A stretch of 64,000 bases of DNA from assembly GCF_000337595.1 (NCBI RefSeq), contig NZ_AOIL01000013.1:1-64000 (forward strand), given 5' to 3'. Positions 33,204-42,391 of this stretch are shown one piece after another; positions within the stretch are counted from its first letter, which is position 1, and the number at the start of each line of letters is the position of its first letter. The notes beneath the pieces were generated by a model. It did not search any database and was not told the DNA's origin. It saw nothing but the letters and a program-made list of their open reading frames with translations. Origin of the DNA: Natrialba taiwanensis DSM 12281. GTDB taxonomy: Archaea; Halobacteriota; Halobacteria; Halobacteriales; Natrialbaceae. The translations under genes and the position numbers were made by a program.

Positions 33204-35147
33204 ATGACGAACGACCAGCCCTCACGCGGAGACGAGACCGGCGAAGATCGAGACAGCGCCACAGCGAACGGAATCGATCGACAGGCGACGTGGCGCGGCT
33301 CGCTCAGTCGTCGGTCGCTACTGGCCCAGACCGGTATCGCTGCTGGAGCGCTCGCGGCCGGTCCGGCGGCGATCCCGGCGGCTGCCGACGCGCAGGAGGT
33401 CACCGACGTTCCGGGATTCAGCTGCGACAAGCGTCACTTCCGGTGCGGACAGCAGGTCACCGCGGCGGGCGGCATGGTTTCGAGCGTCGATCCGATCGCC
33501 TCGGGCGTTGCAGCGACGATTCTCCGGGAGGGCGGGAACGCGGTCGACGCGGCCATCGCGCTGCAGTACGTGCTGACTGTCACGCAACCACACGGGTCCG
33601 GAATCGGCGGCGGCGGATTCATGGTCATCTACGACGCGGCGGACGACGAGTTCAGCGTCGTCAACAGTCGCGAGCGCGCGCCACACGGCGCGACATCGGA
33701 CATGTTCCTCGACGAGGACGGCGATCCGATTCCGTTCGACACGCGAATTCAGATGGGCGAGGCGGTCGGCGTGCCAGGGACCGTGTCGGGTCTCGAGACG
33801 GCGCGCGAACGGCACGGCTCGCGCCCGCGCCAGCGGCTGATCACGCCCGCGATCAAGTTGGCGTGGAACGGGTTTTCCATAGACGAGTTCCTGGCGGCGC
33901 AGATCCAGTCGAACTGGGAGAAGTTCAATGACGCGGCGAAGGAGGCGTATTCCGACGAGAACGGAGAGCCGCTTTCGGCGGGCGACACGTACGTCAATAA
34001 GGATCTAGCGGAGACACTCCTCTGGATCAAGTACCTCGGTGCGGCGGGCTTCTACGAGGGACCCGTCGCGGCCGATCTCGCGTCGACGGTGCAGGACGCG
34101 GGCGGCAGCATGACGACGGACGACCTCGCCGCGTACGACGCCGCGGTCGACGACCCAGTGCGAGCGGAGTGGGGCGACGTGGAGATCGTCGGCCAGCCCC
34201 TCCCGAGTTCGGGGCCGAGCGCGGTGATCATGATACTCAAACTGCTCGAAGAACTCGATTTCGAGGCGTACGACCGGGATTCTCCCGAGGCGTACCATCT
34301 CGTCGCCGAGGCGATACGGTTGGCCTGGGCCGATCGGAACGAGTACATGGGCGATCCGGAGTTCGTCGACGTTCCGATCGACGGACTACTCGACGACGAC
34401 TACCTGTCGGGGCGCGCCGCGCAGGTGTCAATCGGGGAGACGCTCGCGGACTACGGGGCCGGCGAGTGCGTCGAACCCGGCGTTCCGCCGGGAGTGGGAG
34501 ACCAGCCCGCCGCACCCGCTTCCCCCTATTTCCCGGGGTCGACGACGCACTTCTCGGTCGTCGACGCGGACGGAAACGCCGTCTCGTACACGTCGACGAT
34601 CGAGCAGTTAATGGGCTCCGGGATGATGGTGCCGGGCCGGGGCTTCATGCTCAACAACGAACTGACGGACTTCGACGCCGTCCCTGGCGGTCCAAACGAG
34701 GTCGAACCCTGGAAGCGGCCGCTGAGCAGCATGAGTCCGACGATGGTGGTTCGCGACGGCGTCCCCGAGTTCACCGTCGGCTCGCCGGGCGGGTGGACGA
34801 TCGTCTCCGCGACGGTGCAGACGATCCTGCACCGCTACGTCTACGGACTCGACCCGCTCGAGTCGATCACCGAGCCGACGATTTACACCGGCGAGTGTCT
34901 CGACATCTCGTGGGACGCGGGCGTGCCGGACCACGTCCGCGAGACGACCGCGGACTGGGGACAGGTCTGGGAGAACTCGTCCGAGGCGCTGGGGAACGTC
35001 CAGGCGATCGATATCGACGCCGATAGCGACGACCTGACGGGCGCGGCCGATCCGAACCGCAACGGGCAGGCGGTCGGGCTCGTGGAGATGGGGCCCTGGA
35101 AGGGCGCTGCGGGCGGGAAGGACGACAAAGGCGGAAAGCCGGAGTAG
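33204..35147 (+). CDS. Tat-exported gamma-glutamyltransferase
   Basis: This 647-residue Ntn-type enzyme hydrolyses or transfers gamma-glutamyl groups. The N-terminus carries a twin-arginine signal (LSRRSLLAQTGIAAGALAA). The large-subunit part shows AAGGMVSSVDPIASGVAATI, GSGIGGGGFMVIYD and VNSRERAPHG. The self-processing site is Ser446/Thr447 in STTHFSVVDADGNAVSYT, so Thr447 becomes the catalytic N-terminal nucleophile of the small subunit. LMGSGMMVPGRGFMLNNEL and GSPGGWTI follow. It acts outside the membrane on an unknown gamma-glutamyl compound. Confidence 0.93.
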   Translation: MTNDQPSRGDETGEDRDSATANGIDRQATWRGSLSRRSLLAQTGIAAGALAAGPAAIPAAADAQEVTDVPGFSCDKRHFRCGQQVTAAGGMVSSVDPIASGVAATILREGGNAVDAAIALQYVLTVTQPHGSGIGGGGFMVIYDAADDEFSVVNSRERAPHGATSDMFLDEDGDPIPFDTRIQMGEAVGVPGTVSGLETARERHGSRPRQRLITPAIKLAWNGFSIDEFLAAQIQSNWEKFNDAAKEAYSDENGEPLSAGDTYVNKDLAETLLWIKYLGAAGFYEGPVAADLASTVQDAGGSMTTDDLAAYDAAVDDPVRAEWGDVEIVGQPLPSSGPSAVIMILKLLEELDFEAYDRDSPEAYHLVAEAIRLAWADRNEYMGDPEFVDVPIDGLLDDDYLSGRAAQVSIGETLADYGAGECVEPGVPPGVGDQPAAPASPYFPGSTTHFSVVDADGNAVSYTSTIEQLMGSGMMVPGRGFMLNNELTDFDAVPGGPNEVEPWKRPLSSMSPTMVVRDGVPEFTVGSPGGWTIVSATVQTILHRYVYGLDPLESITEPTIYTGECLDISWDAGVPDHVRETTADWGQVWENSSEALGNVQAIDIDADSDDLTGAADPNRNGQAVGLVEMGPWKGAAGGKDDKGGKPE

Positions 35148-35311
35148 CGACTGCCCGTCCGAACAGGCACCCGCGTTCTGCGCTCTTTTCGGTACTGTCT
35201 GCTCCGCATTCCATCTCCCCGCCGTCTCCTCCACTCTCCCCCGCCCCACACACCGGGCACTGCTCACTCCACACCGGGCACCGACCGCCGTGCGAACATC
35301 GTTCAAGAACG

Positions 35312-35318
35312 CATAAAT
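35312..35318 (+). promoter_or_regulatory. TATA box of tyrS
   Basis: CATAAAT lies about 32 bases upstream of the tyrS ATG at 35347, predicting a transcript that begins within a few bases of the start codon. The 3' half of the 199-base gap holds this promoter; the 5' half has a CACCGGGCAC direct repeat at about 35251 and 35272. Confidence 0.55.
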
Positions 35319-35346
35319 CCGTCCGTTGATTCCACTGAGACAAGCC

Positions 35347-36327
35347 ATGGAGACGTACGATCTGATCACGCGAAACGCCGAGGAAGTCGTGACCGACGAG
35401 GAGGTGCGCGAACTCGCCGCAGACCCCGACGGAAAGCGCGCCTACGTCGGCTACGAGCCCTCGGGCGTGCTCCACCTCGGGCACCTGCTCACCGCGAACA
35501 AACTCATCGACCTCCAGGAGGCCGGCATGGAGGTCGTCATCCTCCTCGCCGACGTTCACGCCTACTTAAACGGAAAGGGCACCTTCGAGGAGATCCGCGA
35601 GACCGCAGAGCAAATGAAGGCCCAGTTCGTCGCCTACGGCCTCGACGAGGACAACACCGAGTTCATCTACGGCTCCGCGTTCCAACTCGACGAGGAGTAC
35701 ACCCTCGACCTGCACGAACTCGAACTCTCGACGACGCTCAACCGCTCCCAGCGCGCGATGGCCGAGATTCAGGGCGGCGAGACCGCGAAAGTGAGCCACG
35801 TCGTCTACCCGCTGATGCAGACGCTCGACATCGAGTACCTCGACTTAGACCTCGCCGTCGGCGGCTTAGACCAGCGCAAGGTCCACATGCTCGCCCGCGA
35901 GGAGCTCCCCGAACTGGGCTACGACGTGCGACCGGCCCTGCACACGCCCATCGTCGCCGACCTCACCAGCGGCGAGGGCAAGATGTCCTCGAGCGACGGC
36001 GTGACCATCTCGATGGAGGACTCGACCGACGATCTCGAAGAGAAGGTGAACTCGGCGTTCTGCCCGCCGACGCGCGATCCCGAGGGCGACCTCGAGAACC
36101 CCGTGCTCGAACTGTTCGAGTTCCACGTCTTCCCGCGGTTCGACGAAATCGTCGTCGAGCGCCCCGACGAGTACGGCGGCGACCTGACCTACGACGACTA
36201 CGAGTCGCTGGCCGCCGATCTCGAATCCGGCGAACTCCACCCCGCCGACGCGAAGGGGACGCTCGCGACGTACCTCGACGAACTCATCGCGCCGGGCCGC
36301 GAGAAGCTTCGCGACATCCGGAACTGA
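35347..36327 (+). CDS. tyrS: Tyrosine--tRNA ligase
   Basis: This 326-residue archaeal class I synthetase has the HIGH-equivalent HLGHLLTANKL after VGYEPSGVL. The Tyr-recognition motif is VVYPLMQTLDIEYLDLDLAVGG, followed by QRKVHMLARE, and KMSSS is in GEGKMSSSDGVTISMEDS. It is shorter than bacterial TyrRS and lacks the S4-like C-terminal domain, as expected for archaea. ATG 35347 gives METYDLITRNAEEVVT, the usual N-terminus, and TATA spacing agrees. Confidence 0.96.
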   Translation: METYDLITRNAEEVVTDEEVRELAADPDGKRAYVGYEPSGVLHLGHLLTANKLIDLQEAGMEVVILLADVHAYLNGKGTFEEIRETAEQMKAQFVAYGLDEDNTEFIYGSAFQLDEEYTLDLHELELSTTLNRSQRAMAEIQGGETAKVSHVVYPLMQTLDIEYLDLDLAVGGLDQRKVHMLAREELPELGYDVRPALHTPIVADLTSGEGKMSSSDGVTISMEDSTDDLEEKVNSAFCPPTRDPEGDLENPVLELFEFHVFPRFDEIVVERPDEYGGDLTYDDYESLAADLESGELHPADAKGTLATYLDELIAPGREKLRDIRN

Positions 36328-36406
36328 AACCCGCTGCTAACACCGTTTCGCGCGCACCCGCTGTCGATCCCGCCGATTGAAGTACGAGCGGCACCCGCTT
36401 GCGTCC

Positions 36407-37357
36407 ATGAACGAGACGCGACGCGCAATCGTCGACGCCCTCGCCGACGGCCCCGTCTCCGGTCCCGAACTGGCGGACTCGCTCGCCGTCTCGCGGGCCG
36501 CCGTCTGGAAGCACGTCGACGCCCTCCGCGACGCCGGCTTCGACATCGAGAGCGGCCCGTCCGGCTACGAACTCGTCGACGCCGACGCCTACAGCGGCCC
36601 GGCCGTCGAGTTCGGTCTCGACGCGCCGTTCACCGTCGAGTTCCACGACGCGGTCGAGAGCACGAACGCGGTGGCGCGAGAGCGGGCGACCGACGGCGCG
36701 TCGGACCTGGTCGTTCTCGCGGACGAACAGACCGGCGGCCGCGGCCGTCTGGACCGCGAGTGGTCCTCACCGTCGGGCGGTATCTGGCTGAGTATCGTCA
36801 CCCGGCCGTCGATTACGCCGGCGCGAGCGCCGTTGTACACGCTCGCCGCCGCGGTCGCGACGGCCGAAACGGCCCGCGAGGCCGGCGTCGACGCGCGGAT
36901 CAAGTGGCCGAACGACGTCGTCGTCCCCGTCGGGGAGAACGGCGACTACCGAAAGCTCGCGGGCATCCTCACCGAGATGGAGGGCGAGACGGACCGCGTC
37001 GCGTGGCTCACCGTCGGCATCGGCGTCAACGCGAACATAGACGCCGACACCCTCCCGGCGGGAGCCACGACGGTTCGCGACGAGGCTGCCGACGTGGATC
37101 GACGGCGGTTCGTCCAGCGACTCCTAGAAACGTTCGACGACGCCCGAACCGATCTCGAAGCGGTCGTGCCGGCCTGGCGCGAACTCGCGCTGACGCTCGG
37201 CCAGCGCGTGCGGGTCGACCGTCCGGCGGGGGCAGTCGTCGGTGAAGCGGTCGACATCACGGCGGCGGGGGCGCTCGTCATCGAAACGGACGCCGGAGAA
37301 GAACGGACGACAGTGACAGTCTCGGCGGGCGACTGCGAGCACCTCCGTCCCGTCTAA
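36407..37357 (+). CDS. birA: Biotin--[acetyl-CoA-carboxylase] ligase with N-terminal HTH
   Basis: This 316-residue bifunctional-type BirA has an N-terminal winged helix (LADGPVSGPELADSLAVSRA, then AVWKHVDALRDAGF). The catalytic domain has the biotinyl-AMP loop GGRGRLDREWSSPSGGIW, KWPNDVVV and KLAGILTEM, followed by a C-terminal SH3-like domain (ALTLGQRVRVDRPAGAVVG). It attaches biotin to acyl-CoA carboxylase. The HTH suggests it may also repress biotin-related genes. It lies 79 bases after tyrS, possibly co-transcribed. Confidence 0.94.
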   Translation: MNETRRAIVDALADGPVSGPELADSLAVSRAAVWKHVDALRDAGFDIESGPSGYELVDADAYSGPAVEFGLDAPFTVEFHDAVESTNAVARERATDGASDLVVLADEQTGGRGRLDREWSSPSGGIWLSIVTRPSITPARAPLYTLAAAVATAETAREAGVDARIKWPNDVVVPVGENGDYRKLAGILTEMEGETDRVAWLTVGIGVNANIDADTLPAGATTVRDEAADVDRRRFVQRLLETFDDARTDLEAVVPAWRELALTLGQRVRVDRPAGAVVGEAVDITAAGALVIETDAGEERTTVTVSAGDCEHLRPV

Positions 37358-37372
37358 GGTCTGGGATCCTCG

Positions 37373-37849
37373 TTACTCGACGATAGCGCGCGATTCGTTC
37401 GGTTGCTCCGGCACGTCGGACGGGTCGACCTGTACCGTCAGCACGGGAACCGGGGCCTGCCGGACGACGCGTTCGGTGACGCTACCGAGCAGTAGCCGGT
37501 CGATACCGCCGCGCCCGTGGGTTCCCATCACGATCAGGTCGCAATCTTCGGTCGCCGCCTGCTCGACGATGACGCGACTCGGCGACCCCTCGAAGATCGC
37601 CGATTCGACCTCGATATCGTCGGGCGCGAGTTCTTCGACGCGATCGACGGCGGTCTCTCCCTCGCCGCGCAGCGCGTTGTTGATCCCTTCCCAGGCGGTT
37701 TCCATCGGCAGCCCCCCGTAGCCGCTGATGTTGACGACGTAGAGCGCCCTGATCGACGCATCGTGCGTGCGTGCGAGGTCGAACGCGTACTCGAGCGCGC
37801 GCTCGACCTCGGGCGAGCCGTCGGTCGGAACGAGGATGCAGTCGTACAT
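37373..37849 (-). CDS. Universal stress protein (UspA family)
   Basis: This 158-residue UspA-fold protein has the ATP-binding signature GTHGRGGIDRLLLGSVTERV, N-terminal ILVPTDGSPEVERAL and C-terminal VPVLTV. ATP binding is therefore likely. Family members are induced by stress and bind small ligands, but the specific role is unknown. It is convergent with birA. Its promoter carries a palindrome at the predicted transcription start. Confidence 0.95.
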   Translation of the reverse strand: MYDCILVPTDGSPEVERALEYAFDLARTHDASIRALYVVNISGYGGLPMETAWEGINNALRGEGETAVDRVEELAPDDIEVESAIFEGSPSRVIVEQAATEDCDLIVMGTHGRGGIDRLLLGSVTERVVRQAPVPVLTVQVDPSDVPEQPNESRAIVE

Positions 37850-37852
37850 TGG

Positions 37853-37865
37853 TTGTGTTACACAA
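37853..37865 (-). promoter_or_regulatory. Palindrome at the universal stress protein transcription start
   Basis: TTGTG-tta-CACAA is an inverted repeat immediately upstream of the ATG (37849). A minus-strand TATA-like CTTATAGC at about 37877-37884 predicts initiation near 37854, so the palindrome covers the start site and first transcribed bases, a typical repressor position. Confidence 0.45.
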
Positions 37866-37935
37866 TGGCACGGGTGCTATAAGAACGTTTTCGTGACCAT
37901 CGTGACCGTCAATCCGTCTTAGATCGGAACAGAAG

Positions 37936-38976
37936 TCATCCGTCAGGCTCCGGAGCCGCGATGACTTCGCGGATGTCGTCGACGCCCGCCCGCCGAACGA
38001 CGGCACGGACGAGTTCGCGCGCGCCGTCGAGATTGGCCGATCCGCCGTCGAGGACGAGCAGTCGGGCCTCTCGTCCCGGTTCGATCACGCCGTAATCGAG
38101 GCCGGCGAGTTCGGCCCCGTTGATCGTCGCCATCCGCAGAATTTCGGTCGCGGAGAGTTCCGAGAGTTTGGCTAGGAACTCCATCTCCCGGAACATCGAC
38201 GGCGAGTTCAGCATGACGTTGTCGGTGCCGAGCGTGAGCGTCGTTCGCTCGGCGAGGTCGGCGTAGGGCGAGAGTCCGACACCGGTGACGAGATTCGAGC
38301 GCGGACAGACCGCGACGGGGACGTTCTGGTCGTCGATGCGCTCTAGGTGGGCCGGTTCTGGGTGGACGACGTGGACGAGGAAGTCCGGTTCGAGATCGAG
38401 CGCGGGGTCGATGTCGCTCGCGTCGACCTCGCCGGCGTGGATGCCGAAGGGTTTGCCCGCCTCGCGGGTCGCTTCCCGTTCCTGGGCGAACTCGGCGTCG
38501 TTGGCTCCGCTCGCGCCGAAGCCGTCGCCCGCATCCATCGCGTCGACGGAGCCGCGGGCGAACGCGAGCGCGTCGACAGCACCGTCTGCGGCGGCGGCAG
38601 CCGCTTCGAGCATCTCCACGCCGGCGACGTCGCCCTCGCGAAAGTCCAGGCAGGCCGCGGTGCCGCTTCGATGCATGAACTCGAGCGAGGTCGCCATCGC
38701 ACCGACGAGTTCGTCCCGCGAGGCGGCCCGGAGCAACCGGTGTTTCAGCCCGTCCGGCGGCGCGACGAGTTCCTCGAGCGAGAGGCCGCCGCCGGCCTCC
38801 TTGGCGATCGAGTCGCCGATGTGGGTGTGGGCGTTGACGAACGCCGGGAGGATGATGTCGTCGGAGTCGACCGACTCTTCCTCGATCGCTTCGATCCGTC
38901 CCTCGTCGTCGACGACGATACGCCCTTCGACCGGAGTGAACTCGCGGCCGCGAAGGATAATCCCTGTGCGTTCCAT
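37936..38976 (-). CDS. Amidohydrolase family protein (TIM-barrel deaminase-like)
   Basis: This 346-residue metal-dependent hydrolase has the N-terminal HxH in LPAFVNAHTHIGDS and later metal/catalytic residues in FGIHAGEVD, VHVVHPEPAHL, CPRSNLV and LGTDNVML. The layout is that of the cytosine/adenosine/SAH deaminase and chlorohydrolase branch. The substrate is probably a nucleoside or heterocycle, unproven. The start MERTGIILRGREFTPVEG is conserved-looking. It lies 49 bases after the HD phosphohydrolase gene, suggesting one nucleotide-metabolism operon. Confidence 0.88.
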   Translation of the reverse strand: MERTGIILRGREFTPVEGRIVVDDEGRIEAIEEESVDSDDIILPAFVNAHTHIGDSIAKEAGGGLSLEELVAPPDGLKHRLLRAASRDELVGAMATSLEFMHRSGTAACLDFREGDVAGVEMLEAAAAAADGAVDALAFARGSVDAMDAGDGFGASGANDAEFAQEREATREAGKPFGIHAGEVDASDIDPALDLEPDFLVHVVHPEPAHLERIDDQNVPVAVCPRSNLVTGVGLSPYADLAERTTLTLGTDNVMLNSPSMFREMEFLAKLSELSATEILRMATINGAELAGLDYGVIEPGREARLLVLDGGSANLDGARELVRAVVRRAGVDDIREVIAAPEPDG

Positions 38977-39025
38977 ACGCGTGTGTTCGCGGGCAGTTCC
39001 ATCAACGGTTCGTCTCGCTTTGCCA

Positions 39026-40264
39026 CTACACCTGGTCCGTAAACTGATCGAGCGTCGTGTCGAGCCCGTTTCGAACCTCGCTGACCAGCGCGCCGTCGAT
39101 ATCCAGCCCGAGGACCGAAACCGCTGCATGGCCGACCGCCTCTCGAACCGCCGACGGCGAGTACACGCCGAGTCGCCACTGGGAGTACTGGGCACCGCGC
39201 AGTGCCTCGACCAGCGGCGACTGCTGCCCGAGCCGCCGCATATCCCCGTTTACCATCACGCGCGAGGAGGATTCGGTCATCGACGGTCGGCTCGGCACGT
39301 CGAGAATCACGTGTTCCGGATCGACACCCGCTCGGTCGGCGATCTCTCGCTCGAACTCACGGATCGACTCGTGGTCTACTTCGATGACGCCGCCGGGAAC
39401 GTCGTCGATCTCCGCCCAGACGGCCCGCTTGAACAGGTCGCGCTCGTCGAGTCGGCGAGAGAACTCGCTGGTGGCCGCACACGAGCGTAGGGCGACGATC
39501 AGGTCGTAGTCGTCCATGCGCTGGAGCGCCGCGGCGTCGGTGTCGGTCGTTGGCGTGTCGAGCAACCGTTCGGCCGCGCGGCGAAGCATCGCCTTGCCGA
39601 TCCGGGCGACGCTGTGGCTGTAGACGGTCGGGTTCATCAGTGCACGGGCGACGAGCAAGCTCTCTGCGGTCTGGACGTTGCCCTCGTCGAGCACGAGTTC
39701 GTCGTCGACGAAGACGAGTTCGCGGATCAGTCGACCGTGGTCGATAGTGCCGTAGGGGACGCCGGTGTGGTGGGCGTCGCGCACGAGGTAGTCCATGCGA
39801 TCGACGTCGAGTTCGCCGGAGACAAGTTGGCCGAAACGGCCGTCGCCGGCGACGAGGTCGGCGATCGTGTCGGGATCGAGGTCGTGGTCGCGGAGTACGT
39901 CGCCGACTGCGCCGTCGGTGAGGAGGTCGTGGACGTCGTCGTGGTAGCGGCCGGTACGGCGATGGGTCAGCGATTCGAGGTTGTGGCTGAACGGGCCGTG
40001 GCCGACGTCGTGGAGGAGGGCCGCGGCCTGGACGCGCTGGCTCTGTGCGCCCTCGATGCCGAGGTGGTCGAGGGCTTCGCAGGCGATGTGGTAGACGCCG
40101 AGACTGTGCTCGAAGCGGGTGTGGTTCGCGGAGGGGTAGACGAGCGAAACGGTGCCGAGTTGGGAGATGCGCCGCAGTCGTTGTACTGCCGGCGTATCGA
40201 CGAGATCGCGGGCGACGCCGTCCACGGCGATATGGTCGTGGACGCTGTCCTTGATGATCTTCAT
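39026..40264 (-). CDS. HD-domain phosphohydrolase (dNTPase/SAMHD1-like)
   Basis: This 412-residue HD protein has the metal-binding set TRFEHSLGVYHIACEAL and AALLHDVGHGPFSHNLESLTH, then later Asp in SGELDVDRMDYLVRDA. The order matches dGTP triphosphohydrolase/SAMHD1-type enzymes, which hydrolyse dNTPs to nucleosides. The start MKIIKDSVHDHIAVDG is the conserved N-terminus of this archaeal group. It lies directly upstream of an amidohydrolase on the same strand, consistent with nucleotide turnover. Confidence 0.92.
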   Translation of the reverse strand: MKIIKDSVHDHIAVDGVARDLVDTPAVQRLRRISQLGTVSLVYPSANHTRFEHSLGVYHIACEALDHLGIEGAQSQRVQAAALLHDVGHGPFSHNLESLTHRRTGRYHDDVHDLLTDGAVGDVLRDHDLDPDTIADLVAGDGRFGQLVSGELDVDRMDYLVRDAHHTGVPYGTIDHGRLIRELVFVDDELVLDEGNVQTAESLLVARALMNPTVYSHSVARIGKAMLRRAAERLLDTPTTDTDAAALQRMDDYDLIVALRSCAATSEFSRRLDERDLFKRAVWAEIDDVPGGVIEVDHESIREFEREIADRAGVDPEHVILDVPSRPSMTESSSRVMVNGDMRRLGQQSPLVEALRGAQYSQWRLGVYSPSAVREAVGHAAVSVLGLDIDGALVSEVRNGLDTTLDQFTDQV

Positions 40265-40378
40265 AGCTGTCATTCCGGCGCTATGGTAGAAAAACTGTCG
40301 CGACAACCGGGAAATGGGATAGAAACGGGCGTGAAGGGGCGCGTACGGGGTGTAGAAGCGGATTACAGCGGGTAGTTC

Positions 40379-40936
40379 CTACAGGAGGTATCGCAGCGCG
40401 AGGAGTCCGAGCAACACGATCGGGGTGAGGATATCGGTGACGAGAATCCCGCCCGCGTTCGCAGGATTGAGATTCCCCTGCTCGCGGATATTGCGGATGT
40501 GGACGGACGCGGCACCGAGCAGGAAGATCGAGATGCCGATCACGGTTGCAATCCAGAACTCGCCGCGGTAGACCACGCAGAGGAGGCCGAGGATCCCGAA
40601 CGCGAGGTTCGCGAACGCGATTTCGGTCTGGAACGGATTCCCGGCCGGCCAGCCGATGAGAGCAGCGACCGTCTCGGCTCTGAAGTAGTGGCCGAGAAAC
40701 GCCCAGATCCCCTGGATCCCGACCGTGACGACCAGAAACGAGAGCAAGAACGCGTCGACGAGGGCCATGTTCCAGACGGTACTCAGGGCGAGTGCAAGTA
40801 CGATTGCGCCAGCGGGAAACGCAAGCGGTTGGATGTAGTCCTGAACTCGGTAGTCACGGTCCTGTCCCACTGGTTTCTGATCGCCGCTCCCGGAAGCCGC
40901 ATCATCGGACGGAAATCGAGTCGAACGTGCAGTCAT
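40379..40936 (-). CDS. Multi-helix membrane protein (DUF6790-like)
   Basis: This 185-residue integral membrane protein has a polar N-terminus of about 37 residues and four to five helices (for example FPAGAIVLALALSTVWNMAL, AFLLSFLVVTVGIQGIWAFL, FANLAFGILGLLCVVY). The central GHYFRAETVAALIGWPAGNP, then FQTEIAFAN, is highly characteristic of a conserved bacterial/archaeal membrane family that I believe is DUF6790. No function is known. It stands alone, 114 bases from the HD gene. Confidence 0.8.
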   Translation of the reverse strand: MTARSTRFPSDDAASGSGDQKPVGQDRDYRVQDYIQPLAFPAGAIVLALALSTVWNMALVDAFLLSFLVVTVGIQGIWAFLGHYFRAETVAALIGWPAGNPFQTEIAFANLAFGILGLLCVVYRGEFWIATVIGISIFLLGAASVHIRNIREQGNLNPANAGGILVTDILTPIVLLGLLALRYLL

Positions 40937-41148
40937 CGTGTGCTCACACGTTCATGTGTTGGTTAATCACACGCGCTGCACAGAGATAAAGCAGTCACCG
41001 GCTGCCGCTGAATGTCGCGCCGAAAGACGGGTTCAGCCGCTCGAGACAACGCGACGAACAGCGACAAATCGCGGGCACAGCACGATCGGTTCATCGAGGC
41101 TGTCGTGCAATCTCCGCCGACGAGTTCGTAACTATCCCTCGGGCTGCA

Positions 41149-41448
41149 TCAGTGCGTACACACCAACAATTTCTCGTCGGTTCGGGCGAGACAGAACGGG
41201 CGCTCTGCCGGCGTCTCGAAGGACGTCGTTTGCTCCTCGGTGACGAACAGTCGATCGAACTCGCGTTCGCAGGCCGGACACAGCAACCCCTCGCGGTTTT
41301 CGAGCGTTCGCGTCGTGCCGGAGTCCTTCAGGAGCTTCAGTTTCGTCCGGTAGTCGTGAATGCTGAACCCGCCCGCGAGTTCAATTGTCGAACCCTGTTT
41401 TGTATGCGCCCGATCCCGCTCGCCCGCTCCGTTTTGTGGCCCCGTCAT
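41149..41448 (-). CDS. Small haloarchaeal zinc-ribbon-like protein
   Basis: This 99-residue protein contains FSIHDYRTKLKLLKDSGTTR, then TLENREGLLCPACEREFDRLF, ending in FCLARTDEKLLVCTH. One CPAC pair plus later cysteines could form a small zinc site. I recall similar haloarchaeal proteins labelled flagella cluster protein or DUF7385, but no archaellum genes are present here, so that name gives no function. ATG 41448 is the first plausible start. Confidence 0.65.
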   Translation of the reverse strand: MTGPQNGAGERDRAHTKQGSTIELAGGFSIHDYRTKLKLLKDSGTTRTLENREGLLCPACEREFDRLFVTEEQTTSFETPAERPFCLARTDEKLLVCTH

Positions 41449-41608
41449 GGCGACAGTACTGTACCGACTCGCGTCCTCGCATATAACGATTCTCGCCGGC
41501 GCGTCGCGGTCCCGCAAGCGCGAACTCGATCGACACGAGTACAAAACCTCCCGTCGCTTGACGTGTGTGCGTTTACCCGTCTCGCCGCCGGAGTATTCAT
41601 ACCCATTC

Positions 41609-41944
41609 ATGACCGAACTTACGATTCCGCGGGATGCCAGCACCGACGAAGCGTCTCGACTCGTCGAGGAACACGTTACGGTCGGTGACACCGTCGAAGT
41701 TCGAGAGGCTGATCGAACAGGGGCTGATGATGTCTCGGCCACGGGAGAGGTGACCGGCATCGAACCTGGCTATCTCGAACTCGACGGTCGGTCGCCCGGT
41801 GAGGGAAGTCCCCGGTACGATCAGATTCGGACCGTGATCAGGATCAAAACTGGGACTGAGGCTGAGACCGAGATCGACGACGAGACTGCCACCGATACTG
41901 GTACTGACTCTGACACTGGTACTAATACTGACACGGATACCTGA
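41609..41944 (+). CDS. Small haloarchaeal protein with Thr/Asp repeat tail
   Basis: This 111-residue acidic protein starts MTELTIPRDASTDEASRLVE. A short beta-rich body (VGDTVEVREADRTG, then VTGIEPGYLELDG and IRTVIRIKTG) could be a small barrel. It ends in a degenerate Thr/Asp/Gly tail encoded by imperfect tandem hexamers (41894-41940). No family is recognised. It is divergent from the 41448 gene across about 160 bases. Confidence 0.6.
   Translation: MTELTIPRDASTDEASRLVEEHVTVGDTVEVREADRTGADDVSATGEVTGIEPGYLELDGRSPGEGSPRYDQIRTVIRIKTGTEAETEIDDETATDTGTDSDTGTNTDTDT
41894..41940. repeat. Degenerate GAYACTGGTACT-type tandem repeat (coding)
   Basis: Alternating GATACT, GGTACT, GACTCT, GACACT, GGTACT and AATACT-like hexamers encode the Thr-Asp-Gly tail of the preceding gene. 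Such tracts expand and contract by slippage, so tail length probably varies between strains. Confidence 0.6.
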
Positions 41945-42059
41945 TCGACGCGTCCCAGTACTGTCCGTGAGGCGATTCCCTCACTATCCGAACCGTCTCT
42001 ACTGGCTGTATAGAGCTATATCCGCCCGTAGCACCTGTTCTCAACTGGTGGTGAACTCC

Positions 42060-42290
42060 ATGGTAGAAGCGTACGTCCTGCTCATGACCGCCGCCGGAAC
42101 CGCCCGCCCCGTCCTCGCTTCGCTCCGCGAACTCGATGCGGTCACTCGGGCGAGTATCATCGCCGGCGAGTTCGACATCATCGCCGAAGTCGAAGCCGAC
42201 TCGAATCAGGAACTCCTGTCGCTGGTCACCGAGCAGATTCAGTCCGACGAGAACGTGGGGCGAACGCGAACCTGCATCGTGCTCGAATAA
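42060..42290 (+). CDS. Stand-alone Lrp/AsnC ligand-binding (RAM) domain protein
   Basis: This 76-residue protein consists only of the RAM/AsnC C-terminal domain: MVEAYVLLMTAAGTARPVLA, then AVTRASIIAGEFDIIAEVEA and a final TRTCIVLE strand. It lacks the HTH of full Lrp regulators. Such proteins form oligomers that bind amino acids and may modulate full-length Lrp proteins. A TATA-like TATAGAGC at about 42010-42017 precedes it. Confidence 0.88.
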   Translation: MVEAYVLLMTAAGTARPVLASLRELDAVTRASIIAGEFDIIAEVEADSNQELLSLVTEQIQSDENVGRTRTCIVLE

Positions 42291-42391
42291 GCGGAGTTTC
42301 GACGGGGTTCCGAACAGCACTGTCGTTCTTCGGGCTGTGTGACGCCGTATGTCGGCCGACGAAACGAGGATTCCATGGCGTTCGCCTGACG

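Noticed and set aside
37919-37934. AGATCGGAACAGAAG resembles the start of an Illumina adapter
   Set aside because: It differs from the adapter (AGATCGGAAGAGC) at the tenth base and beyond, and lies in an intergenic gap between two normal genes, so it is a chance match.
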